From contig NZ_JACJSG010000041.1 of the NCBI RefSeq assembly GCF_014697625.1, positions 16,503 to 80,502 on the forward strand: DNA of 64,000 nucleotides, in the 5' to 3' direction. Within the stretch, counting starts at the first letter, position 1. Each line of letters starts with the position of its first letter. The position numbers and the translations under genes were made by a program. The notes under the pieces were generated by a model, which searched no databases, was not told the origin of the DNA, and was given only the letters and a program-made list of their open reading frames with translations. Shown in pieces: positions 34,322 through 43,982 of this stretch. The DNA is from Anabaena azotica FACHB-119. Lineage in GTDB: Bacteria; Cyanobacteriota; Cyanobacteriia; Cyanobacteriales; Nostocaceae.

Positions 34322-35881
34322 ATGAGTGAAACCGAGCAACAGGAACAGAAAAATACACCAGGTAATGGTGTAGAAAAAATTCGCACGATGATCGAAGGCT
34401 TTGACGATATTAGTCATGGCGGTTTACCAGCAGGTAGAACAACCTTAGTCAGTGGCACATCTGGGACAGGCAAAACTTTATTATCTTTACAGTTTCTCTT
34501 TAATGGGATCACTCATTTTGATGAACCCGGTGTCTTTGTCACCTTTGAAGAATCCCCCAGTGATATCATCAAGAATGCACATATTTTTGGCTGGAATTTA
34601 CAACGCCTAATTAATGAGGGTAAGTTATTTATTTTAGATGCGTCTCCCGACCCAGAAGGGCAAGATATTGTGGGAAACTTCGACCTTTCCGCCTTAATTG
34701 AGCGCTTGCAATATGCCATCCGCAAATATAAAGCCAAAAGAGTATCTATCGACTCAATTACCGCCGTATTCCAGCAGTATGAAGCGGTGGGGGTGGTACG
34801 TCGGGAGATATTCCGCTTAGTAGCGCGTCTCAAACAACTCAATGTTACCACGGTAATTACCACCGAACGGGGTGAAGAATATGGCCCGGTAGCTTCCTTT
34901 GGTGTGGAAGAATTTGTTTCCGATAATGTGGTCATTGTCCGCAACGTTTTAGAAGGGGAACGCCGTCGCCGCACCATTGAAATTCTCAAGTTGCGGGGGA
35001 CGACTCACATGAAAGGTGAGTATCCTTTCACAATTACCAATGAAGGTGTCAACATTTTCCCCTTGGGAGCAATGCGCCTCACCCAAAGGTCTTCTAACAT
35101 CCGAGTTTCTTCTGGGGTGATAACTTTAGATCAAATGTGTGGTGGTGGTTTCTTCAAAGATTCGATTATTCTCGCCACAGGCGCTACAGGTACAGGAAAA
35201 ACCCTGTTAGTGAGTAAATTCTTACAAAATGGCTGCGTCAACAACGAGCGAGCAATATTGTTTGCTTATGAAGAATCACGCGCTCAATTATCTCGCAATG
35301 CTTACTCTTGGGGTATTGATTTTGAAGAATTAGAAAGCCAAGGTTTACTGAAGATTATTTGTACCTACCCAGAATCAACTGGTTTAGAAGATCATTTACA
35401 AATTATTAAGTCGGAAATTGCCCACTTTAAACCGTCACGTATTGCAATTGACTCGCTGTCAGCATTAGCTAGGGGTGTAAGTAATAACGCCTTCCGTCAG
35501 TTTGTCATTGGTGTTACAGGTTATGCCAAACAAGAAGAAATTACAGGTTTCTTCACCAATACAACAGACCAATTTATGGGATCGCATTCAATTACCGACT
35601 CCCATATATCGACAATTACCGACACCATCTTGATGCTACAGTACGTAGAAATTCGCGGAGAAATGTCAAGAGCAATTAACGTATTTAAGATGAGAGGTTC
35701 CTGGCACGATAAAGGAATTAGAGAATATAATATCACGGCAGACGGGCCAGAAATCAAAGACTCGTTCCGTAACTACGAAAGAATTGTCAGTGGCGCTCCT
35801 ACCCGTGTTAGTTTTGACGAGAAGGCGGAACTTTCCCGCATCGTCAGACGTTTTGAAGACAAACAGGGTTCCGATTCCTAA
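34322..35881 (+). CDS. kaiC: Circadian clock ATPase/kinase KaiC
   Basis: The 519-residue double RecA-like clock core with autokinase, autophosphatase and slow ATPase activities. It has two Walker A motifs (GTSGTGKT with Lys51, and GATGTGKT). The dual phosphosites Ser430 and Thr431 lie in SHISTITDT, one lower than in Synechococcus numbering. The C-terminal KaiA-binding tail follows FRNYERIVSGAP. Length and motifs are fully canonical. Confidence 0.99.
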   Translation: MSETEQQEQKNTPGNGVEKIRTMIEGFDDISHGGLPAGRTTLVSGTSGTGKTLLSLQFLFNGITHFDEPGVFVTFEESPSDIIKNAHIFGWNLQRLINEGKLFILDASPDPEGQDIVGNFDLSALIERLQYAIRKYKAKRVSIDSITAVFQQYEAVGVVRREIFRLVARLKQLNVTTVITTERGEEYGPVASFGVEEFVSDNVVIVRNVLEGERRRRTIEILKLRGTTHMKGEYPFTITNEGVNIFPLGAMRLTQRSSNIRVSSGVITLDQMCGGGFFKDSIILATGATGTGKTLLVSKFLQNGCVNNERAILFAYEESRAQLSRNAYSWGIDFEELESQGLLKIICTYPESTGLEDHLQIIKSEIAHFKPSRIAIDSLSALARGVSNNAFRQFVIGVTGYAKQEEITGFFTNTTDQFMGSHSITDSHISTITDTILMLQYVEIRGEMSRAINVFKMRGSWHDKGIREYNITADGPEIKDSFRNYERIVSGAPTRVSFDEKAELSRIVRRFEDKQGSDS

Positions 35882-35985
35882 GTTTGGTATCGTACTATAT
35901 TCCTCTGAAAATTTAGTATCGTGCTATATTCTGTGGTGAAGAAAAGTTTTCTGCCGCCAGATTGATTTTTGTGTGAGGGGATGCG

Positions 35986-38109
35986 GTGAAAGGACAACAG
36001 TTATTCTATAGCTTCTTACCTGGTGTAACAGCAGCAGTATTGACGACTCAGCCAGCTATGGCTGGAGCAATCAAGGTCGATACTATACAAATTGTGCCTA
36101 GTTCTACAGTTTTGACTAGCCAAAATGGTCAAACTTTGCTACTAGGCAAAAGCCAGACACAATCGCCTAATGCGACAGGCGAAATTTTTCCAGACATCAT
36201 TCCCAATTCTGGTGTGACTACAGCTAATTGGCAATTTTTAAGTAGTCACTCTCACCCAGTAATGTTGACAGAAAATACTGGTATCAATGGAGAACAAAAG
36301 TCTCGACAAGATGAAGGTAAAACTTATAATTCTAAATCCAATCAGACTATTGCTCAACGGCTAAAACAAAAACTTTCTCCCAAGCAAGAAAAGCAGATTC
36401 GCTCAGGGCATCAACGAGAATTAGCAACAACAAAATTTTCTCCCACCTTGACAAATCCATCGTCTGCACAACAGACTTTTTCCCTGTCTAATTTACAAAC
36501 TTCAGCATCACAAGAAAACCTTAAAACCCAGTTACCAACGGTTTTACCAGCCGCAAGTAATCTCGGTGCAGCGAAACTTTTAGAAATCAGTGGTTGCTCA
36601 TCACAAACTTGCCCATTAACCCGACTCAGGGGAGTGGAGCTAGCGCAGGGGAACACCAATACACCAAACCCAGGTGTAACTCCAGCACCGACGCAAACAG
36701 CGCCAGCCGGTACTCCAGCACCGACGCAAACAGCGCCAGCAGGTACTCCAGCATCTCCGGGGAAAGTGGAAGTACCACAAAATTTGATTCCCAACGCCAA
36801 CCCGTTACAATTTCCCACCAAACCAGGAGAAGTGACAATTCAGGAAACTCAGGCGATTACTTTGGCTCAAGCGTTGGAGTTGGCGCGGCGGAGTAATCGG
36901 GACTTACAGGTTTCTTTGTTGGAACTGGAACGCACTCAAGCATCCTTGAGAGAAGCACAGGCAGCTTTATTACCCAGTTTGTCTCTCAGCAGTGATATTA
37001 CCCGTAGCCAGTCGGCAAGTGGTCAGCTGTCGAATGAACTCGCTAATAGGAGCGGAGGAGTGGCGACAGATAGGGATGAACCGAGTACATCCTTCAATGG
37101 TCAAGCTCAATTAACCTATGACCTGTTTACTTCTGGGAGAAGGAACGCGGCTATTCAACAGGCTGAGGAACAGTTACGCTTTCAACAGTTGGATGTGGAG
37201 CGCCAGTCTGAAGAAATCCGCTTGAATGTCACTAGAGCATATTACGATTTGCAACAGGCAGATGAGCAGGTGCGTATTGCTCGGTCGGCGGTAGAAAATA
37301 CCCAGGCTAGCTTGCGAGATGCGGAGGCTTTGGAAAGGGCTGGTGTGGGGACAAGGTTTGATGTGTTGCGAGCGCAAGTAAACTTAGCCAATAACACCCA
37401 GCAGCTCACCAATAACCTCGCAACACAGCAAACTAGGCGACGGCAACTAGCAACCTTACTCAGCCTGCCACAGTCGGTTAATATCAGTGCTGCTGACCCT
37501 GTACAATTAGCAGGGCTGTGGAACCAAACTCTAGAACAAAGCATCATCCTCGCCTATCAAAACCGTCCCGAACTGCAACAACAACTAGCACAACGAAACA
37601 TTAACGAACAACAGCGTAGACAAGCACTGGCAAACTTAGGGCCACAACTGAGCTTTGTAGCTAACTACAACCTCCTAGATCAATTTGATGACAGCGTAGG
37701 TGTAACTGATGGTTATTCTGTCGGACTGAGAGCTAGCTTAAATTTGTACGATGGGGGAGCAGCTAGAGCAAGAGCTGATCAAGCCAGGGCAAATATTGCG
37801 ATCGCCGAAACTCAATTTGCTACCCAACGCGACCAAGTTCGCTTCCAAGTAGAACAAGCCTTCAGTACCCAACGCTCCAATCTAGAGAACGTACAAACCG
37901 CTAATGTTGCCCTAGAACAAGCTAGAGAAGCACTGCGTTTAGCACGTTTGCGTTTCCAAGCTGGTGTAGGTACTCAAACAGACGTGATTAACTCAGAAAA
38001 CGACTTAACACAAGCTGAGGGTAACAGAGTCACAGCAATTCTAGATTACAACCGCGCTCTGGCTGATCTACAACGTGCTGTAACTTCTAGAGCATTAACT
38101 CCTCAGTAG
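35986..38109 (+). CDS. hgdD: TolC-family outer membrane efflux protein (HgdD-like)
   Basis: A 707-residue TolC homologue. It starts at GTG with a signal peptide (FLPGVTAAVLTTQPAMAGA). Residues 30-280 form a long low-complexity extension with a tandem unit of Pro, Ala, Thr and Gln (APTQTAPAGTP, twice). The TolC core begins near 290 (ITLAQALELARRSNRDLQVS) and carries the two repeats with long coiled hairpins (AIQQAEEQLRFQQLDVERQS; GVGTQTDVINSENDLTQAEG). In Anabaena PCC 7120 the gene after kaiC is hgdD, needed to export heterocyst glycolipids. The gene name is inferred from that context. Confidence 0.85.
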   Translation: MKGQQLFYSFLPGVTAAVLTTQPAMAGAIKVDTIQIVPSSTVLTSQNGQTLLLGKSQTQSPNATGEIFPDIIPNSGVTTANWQFLSSHSHPVMLTENTGINGEQKSRQDEGKTYNSKSNQTIAQRLKQKLSPKQEKQIRSGHQRELATTKFSPTLTNPSSAQQTFSLSNLQTSASQENLKTQLPTVLPAASNLGAAKLLEISGCSSQTCPLTRLRGVELAQGNTNTPNPGVTPAPTQTAPAGTPAPTQTAPAGTPASPGKVEVPQNLIPNANPLQFPTKPGEVTIQETQAITLAQALELARRSNRDLQVSLLELERTQASLREAQAALLPSLSLSSDITRSQSASGQLSNELANRSGGVATDRDEPSTSFNGQAQLTYDLFTSGRRNAAIQQAEEQLRFQQLDVERQSEEIRLNVTRAYYDLQQADEQVRIARSAVENTQASLRDAEALERAGVGTRFDVLRAQVNLANNTQQLTNNLATQQTRRRQLATLLSLPQSVNISAADPVQLAGLWNQTLEQSIILAYQNRPELQQQLAQRNINEQQRRQALANLGPQLSFVANYNLLDQFDDSVGVTDGYSVGLRASLNLYDGGAARARADQARANIAIAETQFATQRDQVRFQVEQAFSTQRSNLENVQTANVALEQAREALRLARLRFQAGVGTQTDVINSENDLTQAEGNRVTAILDYNRALADLQRAVTSRALTPQ

Positions 38110-38254
38110 TCATTGGTCAATAGTTATTAGCCAAACAGCTTTTAACTATAAACTGCTGACGGTTGACTATTGACAACAGTCAACCGTCAACCGTCAACTA
38201 ACCTATAAACTATGGACTATGGACTATTGACTCAGTACTACTGATTACTTACTC
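38110..38254. repeat. Heptamer tandem repeats
   Basis: Units of the TTGACTA/GTCAACC and ATGGACT types lie between tolC and the next gene. They include an inverted pair (GACGGTTGACTATTGACAAC and its near complement) that could fold after tolC. Confidence 0.7.
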
Positions 38255-38632
38255 ATGACTACAGTTACATCACAAGAAATAGCACTGTTTCGTTCTCAGT
38301 TGGCAGATGACTTGGGAGCGATGGAGGCTTTGGACTTAATTGAAGACTGCGAAGGAGATTTAGAAGATGCAGCAATGACACTAGCCATCAAAGCTGGACA
38401 AGAACCAGAACGAGCTAACGCCGAGTGGTTAGATGCTTTGGCGAGAAAGTGGCGTGCTGTCATTTGCGAACAAGAATTTCGCGATAATTTACTCAACGGT
38501 TCAATTACCGAGATGATGGCACATCTCCAAACAATGCCGACATTTCCCAAAATTTTAGCCACACCAGTTTTGATATACATTCTCAAGCAAGGTGTAAATA
38601 ACTTTTGTGAACCTTTGGATGCGCTCAAGTAA
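38255..38632 (+). CDS. Conserved cyanobacterial protein, unknown
   Basis: A 125-residue soluble, acidic, helical protein with no motif I can name (DDLGAMEALDLIEDCEGDLE; LYILKQGVNNF-like C-terminus). Its start follows a repeat array. Position after tolC may reflect cotranscription, but the 145-bp repeat gap argues against it. I do not assign a function. Confidence 0.7.
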   Translation: MTTVTSQEIALFRSQLADDLGAMEALDLIEDCEGDLEDAAMTLAIKAGQEPERANAEWLDALARKWRAVICEQEFRDNLLNGSITEMMAHLQTMPTFPKILATPVLIYILKQGVNNFCEPLDALK

Positions 38633-38688
38633 TGGGGAGTGGGGGGAGTAGGACAATCACAAGTGTAGGTTTTTGATGAAGCAATAAA

Positions 38689-39030
38689 CTACCCACACTG
38701 ACCTGAAGGTACAGTGTGGGCTTTTAGTAGTCCTGAACTGTCTGTACTGAGTTCACAACACAAACAGTTCGAGCCTCCAGGCTGGTTTACCCTTGTGGGT
38801 TCGCCACTTCCTTCTCCTGTCGGAGAAGCGGCGCGAACTACGGGGGAAACCCCCGCAACGGAGTGGCTCACAAAAACAGCCCCAATAGCAGATATATTCT
38901 TGCTAGCGTTATAGTCGGCATCACCACTCCAAAAACAAGCCTCATTGGTACATTTGAAATGCTTGTCACAACGCAGTCCAATGTGTAGGCATTTTTTCTT
39001 AACTTGACACCAATGGCATCTTGCCTGCCC
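38689..39030 (-). pseudogene. TnpB C-terminal fragment of an IS200/IS605 element
   Basis: Only about 110 codons remain. They hold the end of the TnpB zinc-ribbon/RuvC part (CHWCQVKKKCLHIGLRCD; FKCTNEACFWSGDADYNASK) and a run to the stop by the right-end hairpin (CCCACACTG/CAGTGTGGG at 38692-38725). Stops precede the fragment. It is inverted relative to the intact tnpB at 39408. Confidence 0.75.
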
Positions 39031-39094
39031 TTACTGTACCTCACTCAGATGAAATGTGCTGTATCAGGCGTAATTTAGCTTGCTCCGACAGAAG

Positions 39095-39125
39095 CCCCAC
39101 GTCTCACCCGATAGGGGAGCGTGGG
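39095..39125 (+). repeat. Orphan IS200/IS605-type right-end hairpin
   Basis: CCCCACG and a partial complement GAGCGTGGG around a short loop resemble the right-end hairpin of TnpB elements. No matching transposase precedes it, so it is probably the scar of a third element. Confidence 0.5.
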
Positions 39126-39165
39126 ATGAATGACGGGGTGATGACGAATTGACCTCCGACCATTA

Positions 39166-39342
39166 TCAACCGCTAGGTTGATTAGGAAGTGGGGTCGATA
39201 AGGAATCACCATTTTTGACTTTAAGCGAGTCAATAAAATCTTCAATTACATGAGTCATGGTTTTATCATTTTGACTCGCATATATTCTTAATTTATTTAA
39301 TCTGCGCTCAGATATCCTTAAATTTAATGTTTTGCTTTTCAT
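39166..39342 (-). CDS. Small ribbon-helix-helix-like protein beside tnpB
   Basis: A 58-residue protein starting MKSKTLNLRISERRLNKLRI, a CopG/RHH-like strand and helix pair (YASQNDKTMTHVIEDFIDSL). I take the inner ATG at 39342 because the preceding 26 codons are unrelated to the fold. It is divergent from tnpB with 65 bp between starts. RHH genes beside TnpB elements are known; it may repress tnpB. Confidence 0.7.
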   Translation of the reverse strand: MKSKTLNLRISERRLNKLRIYASQNDKTMTHVIEDFIDSLKVKNGDSLSTPLPNQPSG

Positions 39343-39407
39343 GAATGCCAGCACAACGTCGTTACATTTATGTAATGCTAAACATAGGTCGAAGACAAGG
39401 ATAAGCA

Positions 39408-40613
39408 ATGAAAACCTCATACCAATACAAAATTAATCCAACTGCATTGCAAGCAGAGAAAATTGATAAAACACTAGAAATGTTACGTTGTCAGTATAAT
39501 TATCTGCTTGTTCAAAGGTTTGACTGGTATGAGCAAAATCGCTGTCCTATTGATAGATGCCCGTTAATTTGTCATCTACCGGAGTTAAAAGAGCAACCTA
39601 ACTACTACAACCAAAAAGCCTCTCTAGTTCAATTAAAAGTTGATAGACCTTGGTACAAGGATATTCACTCTCAAGTATTGCAGGAAGTTCCTAAAAAAGT
39701 TGAACTAGCTTTTGATAGATGGTTAAAAGGTGATATCAACGGCAAGAAATCTGGTAAACCTAGATTTAAAAGTAAAGGGCAGTACAAAACTTTTACCTAT
39801 ACCCAATTTAAACGCCATCATTTTGCTAACAACAAAATTACGCTGTCAAAGATTGGGGAAGTTAAGCTAATTGTTCATCGCCCAATACCTGATGGATTTG
39901 ATATTAAGACGGTATCTGTAACCAGAAAAGCCGATGGTTACTATGTAACTTTGAACCTTGATGACCAAACAGTGCCAACTGTTAAGCCTGATTTCAATCC
40001 TGACAATATTGTTGCTATTGATGTTGGCTTAATTGATTTTTATGTAGCGTCTGATGGTTCTAGAATCGCTGCGCCAAAGTATTTACGCAAGGCTGAACGT
40101 AAACTAAAATCAGCACAGCGTAGAGTATCAAGACGCAAAAAAGGTTCTAATCGTCGTAAAAAAGCTATCCAGAAACTAGGTAAACAACATAAAAAAGTTG
40201 CTGATACTCGCAGGGATTTTCACTTTAAAACAGCCAAATCATTACTTGATAAGTATGATGTTGTTGCTGTTGAAAAACTAAATATTAAAGGACTGGCTAA
40301 AACAAGACTAGCTAAAAGTGTCAATGACGCTGGATGGGGACAGTTCATAACAATACTGTCAAACAAAGCCGAAAATGCTGGTTTGAAGGTAATAGCTGTT
40401 AAGTCGAATGGTACTAGCCAAGAATGTTCTAGCTGCGGTCATAAAGTTAAAAAGCCGCTATCCGAAAGAATGCACAATTGTCCTGTTTGCCACACAAGTA
40501 TTTGCAGGGATTTAAATGCGGCTATAAACATAAAGGCGCGTGGGACGCACGCCCTCAAAGCTCAATTAATGTCTTCGCGCGAAGAGTCGTTGAGAAGCCC
40601 ACACTCACCCTGA
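39408..40613 (+). CDS. tnpB: TnpB (IS200/IS605 family RNA-guided nuclease), intact
   Basis: A 401-residue TnpB with a complete RuvC triad: Asp205 (AIDVGLIDF), Glu289 (VVAVEKLNIKGL) and Asp368 (CRDLNAA). The zinc finger is CSSCG ... CPVCHTSIC. TnpB proteins are omega-RNA-guided DNA nucleases and ancestors of Cas12. A right-end hairpin (CCCACACTC/GAGTGTGTGG, about 40600-40628) follows, and the omega-RNA is expected to overlap this end. No TnpA is present, so the element depends on a transposase in trans. It abuts the stop of the GT39 gene. Confidence 0.95.
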   Translation: MKTSYQYKINPTALQAEKIDKTLEMLRCQYNYLLVQRFDWYEQNRCPIDRCPLICHLPELKEQPNYYNQKASLVQLKVDRPWYKDIHSQVLQEVPKKVELAFDRWLKGDINGKKSGKPRFKSKGQYKTFTYTQFKRHHFANNKITLSKIGEVKLIVHRPIPDGFDIKTVSVTRKADGYYVTLNLDDQTVPTVKPDFNPDNIVAIDVGLIDFYVASDGSRIAAPKYLRKAERKLKSAQRRVSRRKKGSNRRKKAIQKLGKQHKKVADTRRDFHFKTAKSLLDKYDVVAVEKLNIKGLAKTRLAKSVNDAGWGQFITILSNKAENAGLKVIAVKSNGTSQECSSCGHKVKKPLSERMHNCPVCHTSICRDLNAAINIKARGTHALKAQLMSSREESLRSPHSP

Positions 40614-40634
40614 AAGGGGAGTGTGTGGAGTACG

Positions 40635-42554
40635 TCACGATAATTTGACTTTATCCTGCTTCATCTTCTTAAAATTAATGCGGGTCAACTGGTAAGCACC
40701 TTTAATATCTATATTTTCGTAATTATCCGGTGATAAGTCCATTTTGAAAAAGTTTTTCTTGATAGTCACAAGTAACAGTGAAGACGGCTTCTCTTCTTGA
40801 TTAGCTAAATTGCGGATATGTTCTAAACCTTCTTGAGTTGTGTTAACAAAATTTACTTGTTTGTGACTGTAAAAGACTACAGTTGGCTTTTTGAAACCAA
40901 CCATCATTATTTCTTCTGTTGGTTGTTGTACTTGGGCAATCACAGCAGATAATTGTCTTAATGGTAATTGACGTTCTTGATCCATTAAAAACATAGCTGG
41001 CATGACAGCAAAAATCAAAAAGACCACAAACCCCAACAAATTAACGCCGATAATAGAATGCCAATAGCGACGCAAAATTAAAACAGCAATAAAAATTGCC
41101 GCTACTAGCCAAAGCCAACCGGAGATAGTTGATAATCCAGCATCTTGTAAATTTTCGCGGAACTCTGGCGCAGCATCATCATTACCCAACAATTCGTATA
41201 TGTGAAATGATGCTACTGCCAAGGCACTCAAAAATATGACATTTACCCAACTACTAACCTGTAAAAGGGAAGAAGGGTAACTAAGAGATATCTTGCTTGT
41301 TTGTTCACCACTGGGAAACAAATCACTCCACAACAATGCTATTAAAATAGCGGCGGCTGGTATTAAAGGTAAGACATAGCTGGGTAGTTTGGTAACGGCG
41401 ATGGTAAAAAAGCTAAAAACGCAAATAAACCAAATGCAGGCAAATAAACCTAATTGCTGAGAGCGTTCTTGCTTGCGCCAATGCGATCGCTGCCAAAACT
41501 TCAGTCTAAAAATTGCTAAAGGTAAGTAAATTGAGTATGGGGCAAAAAATAGCAGCACCACCACAAAATAGAAATACCACGGAGCTGAGTGACCGTTCAC
41601 GACTTCTGTAAAACGCTCTACATTGTGGTAGCCAAAAAACGAATTAATAAAATTCCAACCATTGCGCCAAATCACCAGCACATACCAGGGAACAGATAAA
41701 CCCAGGATAATTAATATCCCTAAAAACAGCCGCATTTCCCGCAACACAGTTCGCAACTGCCCCAAGTACAGCAAAAACGCTAAAATAATCATCCCCGGTA
41801 CAACAATACCCACTGGCCCCTTAGTCAAAATTGCTCCAGCCGTTAGCACGTAACAAGCTAGATACCATTTGTTGGGGAATGGGGATCGGGGAGTGGGGGG
41901 AGATGGGGAAGATGAGGGAGTGGGGGGAGATGAGGAGGAAATTATTAACTCCTGCCTTCTGCTTTCTGCCTCCTGCCCAGTTGCTGCATACCCTAGAAAA
42001 AAGCATAATAGGGCTGAGGCCATACAGCCAGTTAGCAACATATCGGAAACGCCCGTTCTTCCCCAGACAATCATTTGGGGATTGAGCGCCATCACACCTG
42101 CGGCTACAGCAGCTGTTAAGTAGCGGCGAGTTGGCAAGGTGACTTGCTCTAACTCATCTTTTTTAGCTAAAGACCACTGTACAGTGTAAAAACCTAAAGC
42201 CACCAATCCCATTGCTGCTAAGGCTGAGGGAAGACGTACCGCCCACTCATTCACCCCAAACAAAGCATAGGCGATCGCTTGACACCAATAAAGTAGAGCA
42301 GGTTTATCAAAACGAGTTTGACCATTGAAAAATGGCGTGATCCAATCACCCGTTACTAGCATTTGCCGGGAAGCTTCAGCAAATAGTGGCTCTGTTTCGT
42401 CTACCAAGCCAATACTGCCTAAATGCCATCCATAGCCTATCCAACCAATTAGAATCAACCACAGAATTGAGACAGTCACAGCAAGGGCTGGACGCTTTAC
42501 TACATCACTGAACCATCGCTCAACAGCGTTAGGAACGCTCAATTTTAACCTCAT
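40635..42554 (-). CDS. GT39-like membrane glycosyltransferase (ArnT/PMT family)
   Basis: A 639-residue polytopic protein. The N-terminal part has a catalytic acidic loop (GLVDETEPLFAEASRQML; WITPFFNGQTRFDKPALLYW), typical of undecaprenyl-phosphate-sugar-dependent GT39/ArnT-like enzymes. Many hydrophobic helices follow. Around residues 193-227 an insertion of low complexity (SSSSPPTPSSSPSPPTP) is encoded by a GGGGAGTGGGG-type repeat and sits between two membrane helices. The acceptor is unknown (lipid or protein). The stop lies beside the IS605 element end. Confidence 0.88.
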   Translation of the reverse strand: MRLKLSVPNAVERWFSDVVKRPALAVTVSILWLILIGWIGYGWHLGSIGLVDETEPLFAEASRQMLVTGDWITPFFNGQTRFDKPALLYWCQAIAYALFGVNEWAVRLPSALAAMGLVALGFYTVQWSLAKKDELEQVTLPTRRYLTAAVAAGVMALNPQMIVWGRTGVSDMLLTGCMASALLCFFLGYAATGQEAESRRQELIISSSSPPTPSSSPSPPTPRSPFPNKWYLACYVLTAGAILTKGPVGIVVPGMIILAFLLYLGQLRTVLREMRLFLGILIILGLSVPWYVLVIWRNGWNFINSFFGYHNVERFTEVVNGHSAPWYFYFVVVLLFFAPYSIYLPLAIFRLKFWQRSHWRKQERSQQLGLFACIWFICVFSFFTIAVTKLPSYVLPLIPAAAILIALLWSDLFPSGEQTSKISLSYPSSLLQVSSWVNVIFLSALAVASFHIYELLGNDDAAPEFRENLQDAGLSTISGWLWLVAAIFIAVLILRRYWHSIIGVNLLGFVVFLIFAVMPAMFLMDQERQLPLRQLSAVIAQVQQPTEEIMMVGFKKPTVVFYSHKQVNFVNTTQEGLEHIRNLANQEEKPSSLLLVTIKKNFFKMDLSPDNYENIDIKGAYQLTRINFKKMKQDKVKLS

Positions 42555-42707
42555 TAGTCAATAGTCATTAGTCAATAGTCATTAGTCAATAGTCATTAGT
42601 CAAGAGTTATGTTCTTTGACTGTGAACTACTAACTTTTTACTTGTTGCACTAATCATAAGTCGTTACGGGACTATGTTTTGTTCTTGAGTATTTGTACTT
42701 TTTTAGG

Positions 42708-42829
42708 TTGACTGTTGACTGTTGACTATTGACTATTGACTATTGACTATTGACTATTGACTATTGACTATTGACTATTGACTATTGACTGTTGACTATT
42801 GACTGTTGACTATTGACTATTCACTAATC
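42708..42829. repeat. Long heptamer array (TTGACTA/TTGACTG)
   Basis: About 17 head-to-tail units of TTGACTA or TTGACTG. It runs into the 3' end of the lipoprotein gene, whose stop codon (TAG, minus strand) is part of the last unit. A shorter array of AGTCATTAGTCAAT lies at 42553-42602. Confidence 0.95.
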
Positions 42830-43428
42830 ACCAACGCCCATTCTTGGCTTTGCGAGTTCCAAGTGGGTTGGGATGTTTCTCCCACCACATAAGGCCCCCA
42901 ATAGCGTCGGGAACCGTCTTGGGCAAAGGCTACTAAAATATCCCCTTTTTCTAGCTTCAGGTTGCCAATGGGTAGGGAGAGAATTAAGCCTTTTGTACTG
43001 CCTTCTTGGGGATCAAAATCCCAATGTGCTGGAATTTCAGCGTCTTTACCAGTCAAGCCTTTATTGCCTGTTTGCCGAGCCAATAGAGCCAAGCGCACAG
43101 GTTGATTCGTTTGATTACTCATCCGCAATTTCCCTGGAAGTCTAGATTTGTCGGCTGAAGACTGACGCGCCGCCAGGATGGAATTTGTTTGCTTGTCTTT
43201 ATGTACTGTTGAGTCTGTCGGTGCTGGTGTTGTATTTGTAACTTCAGTAGAGTTAGCCGCTAGTGCCGAATTATTTTCTGATTTAGGAGCATCAGTAGAT
43301 ATATCTGAAGGTGTATTTGAACTGGTTGTTTCAAATGATACTGTCATTCCCCAACAACCTGCTAGTAGCCCCAGCAGCCCCAAGGCACAAACTGTCACAG
43401 CAGCGTGACGATAGACTGGAGATTTCAT
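42817..43428 (-). CDS. Predicted lipoprotein, unknown function
   Basis: A 203-residue protein from the ATG at 43428 (MKSPVYRHAAVTVCALGLLG). It has a signal sequence with lipobox LLAGC, so it should be lipid-anchored. A low-complexity Ser/Thr/Asn linker follows (about residues 35-95), then a globular part (MSNQTNQPVRLALLA; HWDFDPQEGSTKGLILSLP) and YWGPYVVGET. I do not recognise the fold. The TAG stop is supplied by the adjacent heptamer array. Confidence 0.75.
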   Translation of the reverse strand: MKSPVYRHAAVTVCALGLLGLLAGCWGMTVSFETTSSNTPSDISTDAPKSENNSALAANSTEVTNTTPAPTDSTVHKDKQTNSILAARQSSADKSRLPGKLRMSNQTNQPVRLALLARQTGNKGLTGKDAEIPAHWDFDPQEGSTKGLILSLPIGNLKLEKGDILVAFAQDGSRRYWGPYVVGETSQPTWNSQSQEWALVISE

Positions 43429-43982
43429 ATTGATATTAGAAATAATTATTTTTGTAGACTTGACCAAATACTAGCCTATTCTCACTATAGATAATCAAAG
43501 AAAATTACCTATTCCTTGGGTAGATACTTCTGTAGAAATTGGCTTATGGATGTAGTGTAGATGTCATTTTTACCAAAAACCGAAAGCATGAATAATTACT
43601 TGACTTATTAGCTAATCAGTGCTTCAAAACTTGAATCATAGTGAAAGTAACGTACAATCTTTAGCCAATAAATGGTAGTATAAGATACTGATTTTTTGTA
43701 TTCATGCGTGTTAACGCTATCATTTTTTTCGGAGATTAGGTAATTTGAGGCACAATGTATTGTCCCTTAAAACCTCATTTTAAGCAATAGTAAATTGTTT
43801 ACATTTATTAATATTCCCTGTATTTACTCGTTGCCTGTGAGTATTTACCCATGAAAACGAAAAACCAAGGGTTTGGACAAGGGTGTAGGGGTATAAGGGT
43901 ATAGGGGTGTGAATCTGCTGCTAGTATTTTATCTAAATGATGCCGGATTTCTCAGTGCCAATCATTTCCCAAAACCTCACTA
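43429..43982. other. Intergenic region with a dispersed repeat
   Basis: About 550 bp without a gene. At 43853-43912 a sequence with CATGAAAACGAAAAACCAAG and GGGTTTGGACAAGGG leads into GGGTATA-type heptamers. It is the reverse complement of DNA at 29160-29219, so it is a dispersed composite repeat. The ycf20 promoter should lie here. Confidence 0.65.

Noticed and set aside
40635..42554. Treating the GT39 gene as a pseudogene because of its low-complexity segment
   Set aside because: The insertion is in frame, falls between membrane helices, and the rest of the protein is intact.
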